DNA from: Synanceia verrucosa
Lineage: Eukaryota > Chordata > Actinopteri > Perciformes > Synanceiidae
Assembly: GCA_029721515.1 (NCBI GenBank)
Contig: CM056556.1
Span: 11,180,098-11,244,097, forward strand
DNA: 64,000 nucleotides
Direction of reading: 5' to 3'
Part shown: in pieces, positions 48,904 through 60,904 of the stretch
Layout: every line of letters begins with the position of its first letter
How positions within the stretch are numbered: the stretch's first letter is position 1
Notes under the pieces: generated by a model
The model's input: the letters and a program-made list of their open reading frames with translations, nothing else
The model's database searches: none
Told to the model about the DNA's origin: nothing
Position numbers and translations under genes: made by a program

Positions 48904-51900
48904 ATGCAGACGTTCACAGTGATAAGATCATTTGTTTTCGAGTATCCTAAAACTATTGTTGTGGTCTCAGTGACAGGTAAGAAACAACTAGACTGTGAAA
49001 TCCTTACAGTCTAGTCTGTGTACTAATGCATAACATAGTGTTGAAATGAGTATGATGCATGCGTCATGTTCTGTAATCCCTACAATAAGCACATTAACAA
49101 GAGGAGACCGGGGCTGGTTGTCTGACTTTACTCTGGCATGAATTTCTCACCATTAACACATCTCAAAATTTTCACTCCTACTTTAGATGAAAGCTTGAAG
49201 TGTTGGCTTGAACTGGGCATTTATATTATTGTAACTGATTCTATAACACACTTATTTATATATATATATTTATATTTATATATATTTACCATCAAAGACA
49301 CTCCCTGTCCCTGTAGTTATGAATGGGGCTTTGGCAAAATACAAGAAGAAAGATTAAAAAAAAAAAAGTGTAACTTTTTATTTATTTTTTTTAAGCTAGA
49401 GTTACCAAATGCCTTTAAAACAAACTCTATAACCATCTGATGCTCATCAAGGCCCATTTTTGTTTTGTTGTCTGTTTGTATATCTGGAATGAGCTGTAAT
49501 TGAAGGAATTAATGATTTTGAAAATACAACGAGTATTTATTAGACATGCTTGGAAGTTACAGGAACTTTGGTTGCAAACCTATCAAAACACTATGATATA
49601 GGTTAATTAATGTAAAATATAAAACATCAAAATAATGAATAAGCACAGAGAAAATGAATAAAAAAGAGAGTGTCACATAAATTATCGACAGAAGGATTTA
49701 GATTAGGTTATAGAAACTAACAACAACAACTTAGCAAATTAATACACTACGGTATGTGTTGTGTATTAACTCTGATGTAGATGTAGCAACTCTGAATGTT
49801 GCTACATCTATTATGACATGTGACAACCAACCCCGGTCTCCCCTACTTATTTACTAGCACATACTGGAAATAAAGGTTAACTGTTAACTACTTGAGACTC
49901 TCTCAAGAAAGGAATCCTTAAGACAGACTTAACTGCTTTACACACGTGCAGTACAGTCACAGTTATGAAAAGCACACAACACAAATGAATTGCAGAGTTT
50001 TTGTAGAAATAGGATACAAAGATGGTATTCAATAATGATTTACATTTGTTCAGCAGACCCTTTAATCGATGAAATGTCAACGAATATTGAAAACATATTG
50101 TCCAAAAAATTCCCAGAACCTAAATTGACGTTTTAAAATAGCTTGTTTTCATTTACCCTTTTTCCATTTTTTTTTTTTTTTCATTTTTGTGTTTGGCAAA
50201 CTGGAACAAGCTTCTAGGAAATATTTGGCATTTTTGCTTGAAAAAATACAGAAACGATTAATTGATTAATAAAAAAAAGTTGTCAGTAATTTTGGTTCAA
50301 AAACTTTGACGTTTTGGAATATTTTGTTACAAAATGAAAATCTTAACTTTTTCCTCAGTTGTCTATGTCTAACTGTGTGGACTCTCTTACAGGACTGGGA
50401 CTGTTTGGTGTGAAGAAATGGATGGCAGGTGGAGTGTGCCGCAGTAGAGCTTCACTGGACGGAAAGACCGTCTTGATCACAGGAGGCAACACTGGGATTG
50501 GCAAAGAAACCGCTGTTGACCTGGCTGGAAGGGGTCAGTGTCTTACCCTGGTTTCACATTCTAACCTTTAAGCATCCAATTTCATTTGAAACATGTAAGA
50601 TTTCTTTTTCTTTTTCAGGTGCGAGAGTCATTCTGGCCTGCAGAGACATGGACAGAGCCAGTAAAGCTGCAGAGGAGGTGAGGAAGAGGAGCGGAAATGA
50701 CAACGTTGTTGTCAAAAAGTTGGACTTGGCATCTCTGCAGTCGGTGAGACAACTCGCCAAAGACATCATAGCAAGTGAAGAGAGGCTGGATATTCTCATT
50801 AATAATGCAGGTAGATGTATGAATCCCTTCTGACTCCTGATGCTGTGACATATTCAACAGCTTTGAGACTTATTTACTCTTATTTATTACATTTAGGCAT
50901 TATGAGCTGCCCAAAATGGCAGACTGAGGATGGTTTTGAAATGCAGATTGGTGTGAACCACCTGGGTCACTTCCTTTTAACAAACTGTCTGCTGGATCTC
51001 CTGAAGAAGTCGTCTCCGAGCCGCATCGTCAACGTCTCCAGTTTAGCCCATGAAAAAGGTGCAGTTTCTCTCTTTCTCTTCAAGAGATGTAAATTTTTGG
51101 TCTCTCCCAGGAGTGTCCATTTAGTGTCATTTGATATTAAATACAAACTGCTCTTACTCAACAGGCCAAATCTATTTTGATGATATACATCAAGAGAAGG
51201 ACTACAACCCTTGGAGAAGCTATTCACAAAGTAAACTAGCTAATGTCCTCTTTACAAGGGAGCTGGCGAACAGGCTGCAAGGTATTTAAACCGTTTATGT
51301 CTTTATTATTGGTATTTAATAAACTCTCAGATTATGTGACTAAAGCGGACACATTGTCCTGTGTGTCGTCGTTTTACAGGGACCGGGGTAACGACATACA
51401 GTCTGCATCCTGGAGTAATCCGGACGGAGCTCGGCCGACACATGTGGCCCAAGATGCCCCTGTGGAAGAGAGTTCTTTGTAAACCTCTTGTGTTCCTCAT
51501 CAAGTCTCCAACAGAAGGTGCTCAGACCACCATATACTGCGCTGTGGAGGAAAGCCTGCAGGATGAGAGTGGACTCTACTACAGGTCAGTCATTGTAAAT
51601 CAGTAGACAACAGCCACTCTCAATATCACCTCGCGTTGAAGATTAATGAAGGAAATATGTTGAAATAAGTTGTTGTTAAAGTGAATTGTTGAATTAGAAA
51701 TATAAAATGTTGATTGATTCCTGTTTCTTTTCTAGCAGTAGGCAGATGTTCCTCCTAATAGACAGGAAAATATGTTAATATGTTGCTTATCACAGGATCG
51801 AAATATCACAGTACCGGTGTTGGAAGTTACACTGTAATTTCTATCCTTAGTCATCACTGTACCCTGAATTTGAATGTGTTCTTGTCACTAAATCAGCATG

Positions 51901-52051
51901 GTAGTAACAGATTGAGTCACGTGTTTAAGACACTGAATTCTGAACTGATTACAGCGACTGCGCCCCTAAAACAGCGGCCCCTCAGGGTCTGGATGATGAG
52001 GCTGCCAAGAAGCTGTGGGATCTGAGTGCCTCTATGGTTAGTCTGACATAA
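48904..52051 (+). CDS. Retinol dehydrogenase 11/12-like short-chain dehydrogenase
   Basis: Seven coding exons: 48904-48976, 50393-50533, 50619-50810, 50897-51058, 51165-51281, 51380-51584, 51955-52051. All introns are GT-AG, five of the six splitting a codon after its first base, and the sum is 987 nt, 328 residues plus stop, normal for RDH11-14. A hydrophobic N-terminal segment (residues about 4-31) should anchor it in the ER membrane. The cofactor motif TGGNTGIG is at 54-61 and ACRDMDR fits NADP(H) preference. NNAG is at 133-136, the catalytic Ser at 183 (NVSS), and YSQSK at 209-213 gives Tyr209 and Lys213. HPGVIRTEL follows. By family it reduces retinal or other aldehydes, or oxidises retinol. 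GVCR, GTGVTTYSLHPGV and the SDCAPK tail are closer to RDH11/12 than to RDH13; I cannot choose the exact paralogue. Poly(A) signal AATAAA at 52508-52513. Confidence 0.92.
49101..49843. mobile_element. 743-bp TIR element in rdh-like intron 1
   Basis: The ends are inverted repeats of 22 bp that match at 20 positions: left GAGGAGACCGGGGCTGG (49101 onward), right the reverse complement GGGGAGACCGGGGTTGG (49843 backward). The interior is AT-rich without transposase coding. Near the right end is a further perfect 12-bp inverted repeat, AGATGTAGCAAC/GTTGCTACATCT, at 49779-49790 and 49798-49809 with a 7-base loop. I found no unambiguous target-site duplication and cannot name the superfamily. Confidence 0.6.
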
Positions 52052-52513
52052 TCAAGGCGACATCGATGACGATCCAATCATTCTCGTAGTACCAGAGCAC
52101 TGCCAAGTGGCCTGAGGAAGGATGGTGATCTTTCTAATGAGCATCTGTGACGCTCCTGTCAGCTGAGCTCCTACTTAATGTGACAAATAAGTAAACAAGA
52201 CAGATATTCACAAGTGATAGACATTTATTCAGAATATACGACAGACTACTTGCAAAAATACTATGGATTTTGTTATTTTTTTCCTAAACAAAAGCAATGC
52301 TTCACAGGTAAGTTACATGGAAGCTGTGTGCTCTTCAGTTTTGATTGCCATTAGCATGAAATGACATTATAATTGACAACTTTCACCAATGTCTATATTG
52401 ACTAAGGTTTTGAATGTCATTTTTTGTGAATGTAATATGAATAACATGTGCTTTGAAGGCTTTTGTAACACTGTTAATAGTAATATTTTCTTTTTTTCTT
52501 CCTGGGCAATAAA

Positions 52514-53080
52514 GTGCTGTTATACATAGCCCATTGTTTTACCTGTTTAATAAGGCATATTTTTCATTCATTCATTTCACGTTTATTCTTCATTTTATTC
52601 TGTGAGGCCAACAATATTGAAATAAAACCCATTTTGGTTACATCATCATGAATTAAAATGTTCCTAATACATTAAATGTATCTATCCGCTTCTCTTTTTT
52701 AGGTTTCTCTATGTCGAAGGCACTTTGTACAAATTTGCTACAAACAGTCAAATTTCATTTTACTCAAAGCTACATCTCAGACAAATGCATCACAAGTTTT
52801 CTTTTAAAAGAAAGTCCATTAATAGTGCTAATTACATATGCACAATGTGCACCCAAGTGGCCTGCTGGCTACAAATGGACCCTGTATGTTCCCTACGCAT
52901 TACATTATCATGTAAGAGAGCTAGTTCAGAGGAGAAGTACTGTGTCTTGGCATTTACATTCAAAACTGTAACACATATACAGCAGATGTTGTGAAGTCAA
53001 AATATAATAATCCCTTAGGCTAAGTGTAACACATGGAGGAAGTCTATGAAGTCTATCTATATTGCTTACTCAGTTTCAAG
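52514..53080. other. Intergenic, no gene seen
   Basis: Lies between the rdh-like poly(A) signal and the (TA)n arrays. Two overlapping open frames of 86-89 codons at 52711-52994 have no family resemblance and no splice context. Confidence 0.6.
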
Positions 53081-53083
53081 AAA

Positions 53084-53178
<95 letters not shown>

Positions 53179-53179
53179 C

Positions 53180-53215
<36 letters not shown>

Positions 53216-53270
53216 TATACATACATACATATATATGTGTGCATGTATATATCTAGATATACACATATAT
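53080..53270. repeat. Compound A-run and (TA)n array
   Basis: A run of about 20 A is followed by (TA)n interrupted twice by the same spacer (ATAAAATACT), so a unit of roughly 50 bp has been duplicated. It ends in (AC)n/(AT)n mixed repeats that run up to the TIR element at 53274. Confidence 0.9.
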
Positions 53271-53273
53271 GTA

Positions 53274-53784
53274 CTGCTCTGGAAAAAATAAGAGACCACT
53301 CTCACAAATGTAAACATCTCTACATCTATGGCAGCCAGTCCATTCCATTGTTTGTTCAATTCCAACATAAGCCTTCTCATTCTACTGAATGAAACACTGA
53401 CCAGGTGATTACCTGAACGAAATCTTATTTTATTCAGAATATTATAAAAAGTCACTGCTGTGATTAAAGATTGAGATTATCCCACCAATAATGACTTCTA
53501 CTCTTCCTAAATTGAAATATTAGTGTTGTGTTGTTAAAAAATGAATATGATCATGTTTTCTTTGCATTATTTGAGGTCTGAAAACACTGCATCTTTTTGG
53601 TTATTTTGACCAGTTGTCATTTAACACTAATAAATGCTCTAAATGGCAATATTTTTATTTCAAATTTGAAAGAAATGTTGTCAGCACTTTATAGAATGAA
53701 ATAAAAATGTTTATTTTACTTAAATAGTAAAACCAGCAAAACTAATCATTTTGCTTAGTGGTCTCTTGATTTTTTCCAGAGCTG
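53274..53784. mobile_element. 511-bp Tc1/mariner-type MITE
   Basis: Left end CTGCTCTGGAAAAAATAAGA with GACCACT, right end the reverse complement of CAGCTCTGGAAAAAATCAAG with AGACCACT; the termini match over about 27 bp with a few changes. TA dinucleotides flank both ends (53272-53273, 53785-53786), the Tc1/mariner target. No transposase coding. I remember this terminus as a common one in fish. Both sides are long (TA)n arrays. Confidence 0.75.
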
Positions 53785-53810
53785 TATATACATACATATA
53801 TATGTTTATA

Positions 53811-53814
<4 letters not shown>

Positions 53815-53886
<72 letters not shown>

Positions 53887-53942
53887 TATATATGTATATA
53901 CGTATATATATGTACATATAAATACGTATATACATATATACA

Positions 53943-54002
<60 letters not shown>

Positions 54003-54049
54003 TATATGTATATACGTATATATATGTACATATAAATACGTATATATAT

Positions 54050-54094
<45 letters not shown>

Positions 54095-54155
54095 TATACA
54101 TTATATATATGTACATATAAATACGTATATACATATATACGTGTGTGTATATATA
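53815..54155. repeat. Higher-order (TA)n satellite-like array
   Basis: Pure (TA)n blocks at 53815-53876, about 53950-53994 and 54050-54085 alternate with a shared spacer, TGTACATATAAATACGTATA, that occurs three times (about 53911, 54025 and 54110). The whole behaves as imperfect copies of an 80-115 bp unit. It lies directly beyond the 3' end of the ankrd34c coding region. Confidence 0.88.
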
Positions 54156-54275
54156 TGTCATTCAACATCTAGATGACTAAGTCTACACAAGTGAACCTAT
54201 GGATGTGCGTCCTGACAATTTATGGTGTAACTATTTCTATTCCCACAATATGTGCTGCATAAACAGCATCACTAA

Positions 54276-55874
54276 CTAATGAGCCAGCTCTTCAAAATCA
54301 GAAAGCTGTTTCATCTGCTCTACTTGCATAGAGTGCCTTCTTACAAGTTTCTTCTTGGACTTGAGGCCGCCTCTCTTTGGTGTGTTTGTGTTTGGTGCTA
54401 CTGGAGCTGTGGATCTAATACCTGTGGCCAGAGGTGAGGAGGGCTTGCTATTAGCCCCAATGTCAGGGATGGGAGGGTTGGGGTTGACGTTGAGTGGAGG
54501 CAGGTGGCCGGGCCTAGTGTGGGAGATGTGGTCCAGCAACAGGGTGCCCGAGCCTCTCCTCTCCAGGAGGCCAGGTGCACGCCGGCGTGCTGCACTGGGA
54601 GAGGAAGGGCTGGCGTTGCTGTCTAGAGATTCTCTGGAGCTGGTCAGCATCGCTAATGGAGAAGTGTTCAGTTTCCTTCGTTCCACTGGGACCTTAGGAG
54701 AATCTAACATGGCAGAGCCTGAGTAGAGCTGTGAGTCTGAGTCATAGTGATCGTTCCCCGGGTGTCTCCTGTGCATTGTGTCTCTCAGACTGGCAAGTCC
54801 ACTGCTGCAGCTGTTGCTGCTCTCCTGCTCTGTTGGAACAGTACTGCGTCTTGCCAGCGGCTGGTGCTGGCCTAGAGATCTCTCATATGATGCTTTGGAC
54901 GTTGGAGGAACTGATAGCGAGGTTGTCATTTTGCAGTGCTGTTCACCCACCAGTGGGAATAAGCTGTCCTTTCCATCCACACTGCTCTGTCGAGATAAAG
55001 CTGACCTCTTGCTCAGAGAGAGCCCATTTACCCCTGCAACAACATCCTCAGCAGAGCTGGCTTTTTTATTCTCCTCATGGGCGGCGGCGGCCAGGACTGA
55101 GGGAGCGATCAGACCCCAAGGCTCTGACTGCAGCCTCTTCAGCTGAGGCAAACGTGCACGTTTGGGGTTCCCAGGCCGACGTGTGGGAGACGTGGGCCCG
55201 TTGGCGAGCTTTGCAGCTGAACTTGAGGTTTTCAACTTGGTCTGGAAACTGAAGACTGTGTTTTGTTGCTCTTGCTCAGGTGTGGGAGATGCAGTGATGT
55301 TAATATCAGACGGAGAGGTGCAGTATGCTGGGGATGATGTATCCAACTCGGGTGACGGGGGGACATTTAAGTACTGTTTGGTGGTTTTAGTGCCAGACGG
55401 TGACTTGTCTGTGGTGATAATGATGACCTCCTTGCCTTTTGCTTTGCATGCATCCAAGAGCAGTTGTAGCGTCTCCTTATCGTCTGCGTTGATGGCGTAG
55501 ACCAGGGCAGAGGCCCCGCTCCTGTCCTCCAGACTGGGATCAGCTCCATTGCTCAGCAGGTGATCCACCACCTCGTGCCCAGCCTTGTGAATGCAGGCAT
55601 GCATCAGAGCCGTCCTACCAGCTTTGTCCTGTATGTTGGGGTCGGCCTGGTTGTCCAGCAAATACTTCACCAGCTTTGACTTGCCCACACTCTGCTGGTC
55701 AGTGTGTGTGGACATGCATGCCACCATGAGCGGCGTCTCCCCACGCTCATTGCTCTCGTTGATGTATGCGCCTCCTTCCAGCAGGAGCCTGGTGAGTCTC
55801 AAGCGTCGAAGCCACACCGCCTTCAGGAGGGAGTTTCCATCTGTCCGAAGCTCCAGTATATCTGCCATCTCCAA
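54276..55874 (-). CDS. ankrd34c: Ankyrin repeat domain-containing protein 34C
   Basis: Single coding exon of 532 residues (human ANKRD34C about 535). The N-terminus ELRTDGNSLLKAVWL and RLTRLLLEGGAYINESN match the 34C member rather than 34A or 34B. Four ankyrin-type repeats cover about residues 12-150, with the repeat signatures GETPLMVAC, GRTALMHAC and GASALVYAI. The rest is Ser/Pro-rich and probably disordered, with the conserved islands EVIIITTDKSPSGTKTTKQY, RLPQLKRLQSEPWGLIAPSV, LLERRGSGTLLLDHISHTRP and a basic C-terminus ending KKKLVRRHSMQVEQMKQL. The latter is a likely kinase site (RRHS). Molecular role is not established; I infer a scaffold. The start could be Met1 or Met3 (MADILEL). 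A possible acceptor (TTTGTTCAAAG, about 55922) suggests a non-coding exon further upstream. Convergent with the rdh-like gene. Confidence 0.94.
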   Translation of the reverse strand: MEMADILELRTDGNSLLKAVWLRRLRLTRLLLEGGAYINESNERGETPLMVACMSTHTDQQSVGKSKLVKYLLDNQADPNIQDKAGRTALMHACIHKAGHEVVDHLLSNGADPSLEDRSGASALVYAINADDKETLQLLLDACKAKGKEVIIITTDKSPSGTKTTKQYLNVPPSPELDTSSPAYCTSPSDINITASPTPEQEQQNTVFSFQTKLKTSSSAAKLANGPTSPTRRPGNPKRARLPQLKRLQSEPWGLIAPSVLAAAAHEENKKASSAEDVVAGVNGLSLSKRSALSRQSSVDGKDSLFPLVGEQHCKMTTSLSVPPTSKASYERSLGQHQPLARRSTVPTEQESSNSCSSGLASLRDTMHRRHPGNDHYDSDSQLYSGSAMLDSPKVPVERRKLNTSPLAMLTSSRESLDSNASPSSPSAARRRAPGLLERRGSGTLLLDHISHTRPGHLPPLNVNPNPPIPDIGANSKPSSPLATGIRSTAPVAPNTNTPKRGGLKSKKKLVRRHSMQVEQMKQLSDFEELAH

Positions 55875-55929
55875 GCCAATCGCAGATCTTCTCAGTGTTG
55901 AACTTACAGCTCAGAGCCCTTTGAACAAA

Positions 55930-58900
55930 ACATTTAAGTAGTTCAGCCAACAATGCAAAAATCTTTAGAATTTAAGACTCATTTTGTTTATTTTTGCTAA
56001 ATCATCACCAGCAGGTGGCGGTATATTACAACTTAAATATTAGACTAAATACTACTTATTGTTACATATTTCTAACACAGGAAATATTATCTTTATATTT
56101 TAATTTAGATGTAGGTAATGTTTAATTAAATGTGATTTTCCAAAATGGAAACTGATGATTCCCAAAAAAACATGCCCATGCAGGAGATAGCATGGCAACA
56201 GCACCTGTTACATTCATAAACAAATACTGACGGATGAATGTGACATTTGGATATTAAAATCAAAGTTGATCTCTGTCAGGACAGCAGATTCCTTGTGTCT
56301 TTCTTCTACAAGAGAAAGAGGAGAGCGACGAACAACAGTGTCAACCTAGAAAAGCGCAAAAACACCACCTTCTTCAAAAATGTCTGAGAGACTGTACGTC
56401 AAAGATGTATTATTTTAAATATGTAAAATATATAAAATCTAAAAACAATAACAACACAATGTGCTCAGACAGGAGACATTAAATATCGGCAGTGTGAGGC
56501 GTAAGAGTCATTGCCCATGGTTCTCATTTTTGGATAACTTGGCGACCAAAACGCGCTCCATTACAAATGACTGTGATGGTCGTGTTTCTGTTTCCCTGCT
56601 GAATCCCGCATTTGAAATTGTGCTTATTATGTCATAATAATTTTACATTATTTAGCTTATACCATTATTCATAGATATTTTGTTGAGTATAATGTAGGCT
56701 AATACGCTGATCTATTTGTACCAGCCTAAAATAATACAACAGCGACGCAAAGACATGAAGTTGAATTAATAAACCTTGGTTTCTGATGATTTTGTAGTTC
56801 AATAATTTCGCAGAAGGATTTAATGCTGATTCTCTTACCTGGTTAGATGAGAGGGTTTCCATGCCCAAAGTAGCCCGGTGGTTTGTCACGTACGAGCGAA
56901 GAAATCGGGGGGAATATGAAATGAATCGGAGGATAAAGTTTGTTGCAGTTCTTAACAAATATCCCTGTCAATTTTTCAGTCGAGACTGTTCTTATCGACG
57001 CGTCCTGAGGTGGCAGAGCGCCGTGCCTCTCTGGCACCATGGCGCATGAGCTGTGTGCCTTTTGTTATGGACGCTCACTACATCAGTCCAATGGGGAGTA
57101 ATCCTTTCACTGCGCACTCAAGGATCACAACCTGGAGATGCTGCGGGTTATAAATAACTTACTTTCTTGCTTGTTGAATGAAACGTGTATTCTCTTGACG
57201 TCAGAGTAGTCGACCAAAATAAACTGCGTCTGATGAAAAACCTCTGTCCTGATCTTCATGTCTGCAGCGCACAAACAAAACCAGCGTTGCCTTCCAAACA
57301 CATGTAAATGTTCTGCGAGTGTGTTATTATATTTGGATAATTTCAAAAGGAGGATTTGTAAATGAAAGAAGTGGACGCTGTTGGGCCTACACACAGAGAG
57401 ACATACACGATGGAAATGAGGGAATAACAAGCTTTAATCCTTAATTATGAACCCATGCCTATAAGATAGTGATCATGCGCTATAAATAAGATTTAACATG
57501 TCTGCAGCGTGGAACACCAGTGCCAGTTGGCAGTCTTCCTTTCTGCCATGTAATAAAAAGGGCACAGCGAAGGCAATTCAGCTGCAAAATATGAAAAAGG
57601 AATCTGTTCTGGATAACCATCATACTGCTTCTTGAAGGAAATGCCAGTACGGTACATTCACGGGCACCCTTACAAATTAGCATTACACATTTAAATCATG
57701 AGATCACAATTTATAAGCAATGACTAATCCATATCATCATTAATAATTAGTTTATTGATGCAACTATCTAATCAAGTGTGTTTGTGTCACTGCTCAGTAT
57801 GAAGAGAGAGATATTTCATACCTATACATATTTGTATTTACTGCACAATTAAAGAGGCCAAAACTTGTAGCAACCATCGCAGCTATACAGCCTAATAGGG
57901 ACATTTCTATTTTTAGGTTGCTATGAGACGGCACAGAAGCCGTTTCTAATGAGAACAGTGATGTTCTCAGCCCTGCAAGGAACAGGTAAATCAGACACAT
58001 AGCATTTCACCAACTCATTTACTCAAATACTTTTCTGATGGTAGTGTTTTTTGTTTTTGTTCACAAGAAAGCAGCCACCACAACGTTCAATCGTTAGTCC
58101 TCTGACCTCTGCTCTGTCCCTCTGAGACTGGGACTAATCATTTTATTGTCCATCCAAACACTTTATGTCTCTGGACTCCAGTCGTCAATGCCGGCAGTGA
58201 TTTCTCACCTTCTCAGCCCCAGGGGAAATGTTGTTTAAGAGACACATTGAGAAGGTGATTTTAGAAAAATAGCACATATAGTTTTTCATCCAAGTAAAAA
58301 GAATATGTCTTCCCTATTCAACAGGCATTGTAATAGCAATGTTTGTGCATACATCTGGTCTTGATTTGGTCTTATTTATTTATATAAAGATCTTATAATA
58401 AAACTGGCTGTCTCAGTGCCTTTGGGCATAGAAAACCCAAGGTGCAACTGTTATGTAGAATAATTATGTATAATGTAGCATTTGCAAGCACTCGATTGGA
58501 CCTGTATCAGGGGCATGATGGACCAGGGACCAGACCTAGGCCAAAGCTCACTGGTTTTGACACGTTTATTAGCACTGGGAGCCACAGGAACGTCAGCAAT
58601 CCTCATACAGCGTGATCTTTGCACCAACGAAGCTGTCGTCGGTGATCTATTAAAGGGAAAATAAATAATTAAAGTGGAGAGAATAAGCGCTGTCACCCCT
58701 GGGAGCAGTTTCCATTTTCAGACATCTTACATCGCAGCTGCTGCTCTTCCTCCCCTCCTTTCTAAATATAACCTTTCCTTCAGTCTGCATTGTGAGATTT
58801 TTACTCATCAGACTACAGTAGCTCAGAGACTATTTATAGATACTGGCAAAGTACATGTAAAAGTTATCAACAGTTAGTTGGATTTAGAGTCTGATCATGA

Positions 58901-60880
58901 TGTCTCTCAAAGTAGTCAGCAACAGAAAACATGATGTCCGGCCTTAATCAGCCACCAATTTCACTACTTCAAGGAAAAAAGAGAGGAAATTTATTGAAGT
59001 AAAATGAAAATGGGAAAAACAGACAGATTTTCAGATTGTCTTTTTTCAACTTCTCTGACATTTTCTGCTGATATGTCTGTCTCAGTATATTTAGACCCTT
59101 ACAACCTCATGCCACTTGCATACATCTCACTCTCAGAGACTCATATTGGGTTTAAATATGGCAGATTCTATTTTCAGACCTGTTTAAAAACTATTTAAGT
59201 GAAAAATCATATTTCATTTTATTGATTTCTCAAGATTAGAAGTCAGATATGATAGCTCAGTAACTAATGGTAATCCAGCAGCGATCAATAAATAAATCAG
59301 GCCAAAAAAGGTTCTCAGGTTTTACTCAAGTCAAACGATGTCACAGACATCTCTGACTGCGGTCAAGGGTCAAAACGTCGAAGTTTAATTCAAGAAATAA
59401 ATGAACACAGGTTGTTTGAAGAATGGGGCAAAACCAGACTTTGAAGAGCACTTATTGCTTGGATGGCTATAACAGCCATGAATCCATCTATGACCTATAG
59501 AATATGATCATCTATGGCTGTTTAAGACTGGAATAAAGTGTGTTTTGAGCACAGACAACTCCCCACTGCTGAATTTTCTGTCATATGAAATCTGCTGCTG
59601 TCATACAGAAAAATGTTTGATACTGTGAATACAGAAATATTTTTATACAATTAACTCATGAGGGAGCTCTTTTCCCCATCCTGCCCATCTTTTCCATCCT
59701 GACAAATTCATTTGCATTTCGACACAGTTGTTGATTTTTCCAGCGTGCATATTGCTCTGTTGTTGTGGTGCTGTTTGTCTCTTTAACAACTGAGTTTGAC
59801 ATTCTCATGGCATTTGGTGTCTCTGCGATTGTATCAAGTGAATGTGTGGGCTGCGACAGCAATGAACTGGCACGAACCTTGCTGCAGCTTTGCACCGGAC
59901 TGCTCCATGCCTCCCTCCTACCTCTGCAGATTTAAGAAAAATGCCTCCAGTGCAGCTTAAAAACCTGCCACCCCTCACATATGCTCCGAGTTACTATTTT
60001 TTTTTTTTTTTTTACTTTTCCACTCATGATTATGTCCCGTGAAGTATAACACATTTTCAGACACTTTGATCTTCTCATATTGAGAAGTGCTACTTGAAAT
60101 CTAGAAATGGTCCCACTCCTCCTCTGCCTCCTTCTCCTTCATCACTCCTTCTGTTCTTTCACATCTCGTGGTGCAAACCAACACCTGCCCTCCCGGCAAG
60201 CAGTAATTGAGTAGAGCATTATTCAAAAGCATTATTCAAGAGCATTATACAGGCAACAATTTGGCTGGGTGATCATTGTGTATGTCGGCTGTATCCTAGG
60301 AGATTGGTGCATATCTAATAAGGAGTTTGTTACTCATTTTGCAGAGTGGGCACTTTGATGTCCTCTGTGTTGAATTTTCTGTTTTAGCTCAACATCCTCC
60401 TAATGAAGCAGAGGGCCTAAAGCCTGAGAACTGGTTGCTTATCAACTCTGCACCCCACTTATTAGGAGTTGTTGTGGAGCCTTTAATTGGATATTGGAAT
60501 AGGAGGTACCTTAATGGCCTATCAGTAATCAAGTGGTCAAGATGTATCCACACATAACACTATTGTTAACATCATTAAAAATTTCACCATCAATATCCAA
60601 ACAGAGCACTGTCTTCTCAATGTTTCATGTCTCCTCCTTTTGTCTCAATAGACAAGCGTTTCCACTATTTATCTTGTGTAGTTTCTGCCTCCAGAAGTAA
60701 TTAGTGACAAAATTGATGTTTTGGTAGGATCTGTCACACCTCTGTTCACACCATCACATCAAAAGCTTACCAGTGTCTCTGCCACCCCATCGAGCGGACA
60801 GCAGAAGCTCTCCCTGCTATCAAATAGCTGTCTAATGAAACACTACAGAGAAAAAACACAGCCGTCAATAAACTTCCAGG
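55930..60880. other. Region upstream of ankrd34c, no further gene seen
   Basis: Presumed to contain the 5' non-coding exon and promoter of ankrd34c; the CpG-bearing patch at about 56840-57060 is a candidate, but no TATA box or unambiguous donor stands out. Open frames up to 101 codons show no family resemblance. A T-run at 59998-60014 is the only notable simple sequence. Confidence 0.5.
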
Positions 60881-60904
60881 GATACCTATCCATGTATCAA
60901 GCTC

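Noticed and set aside
53720..54172. Tyr-Ile repeat open frames on both strands
   Set aside because: Translation of (TA)n arrays.
54731..55252. 173-codon plus-strand frame
   Set aside because: Antisense shadow of ankrd34c.
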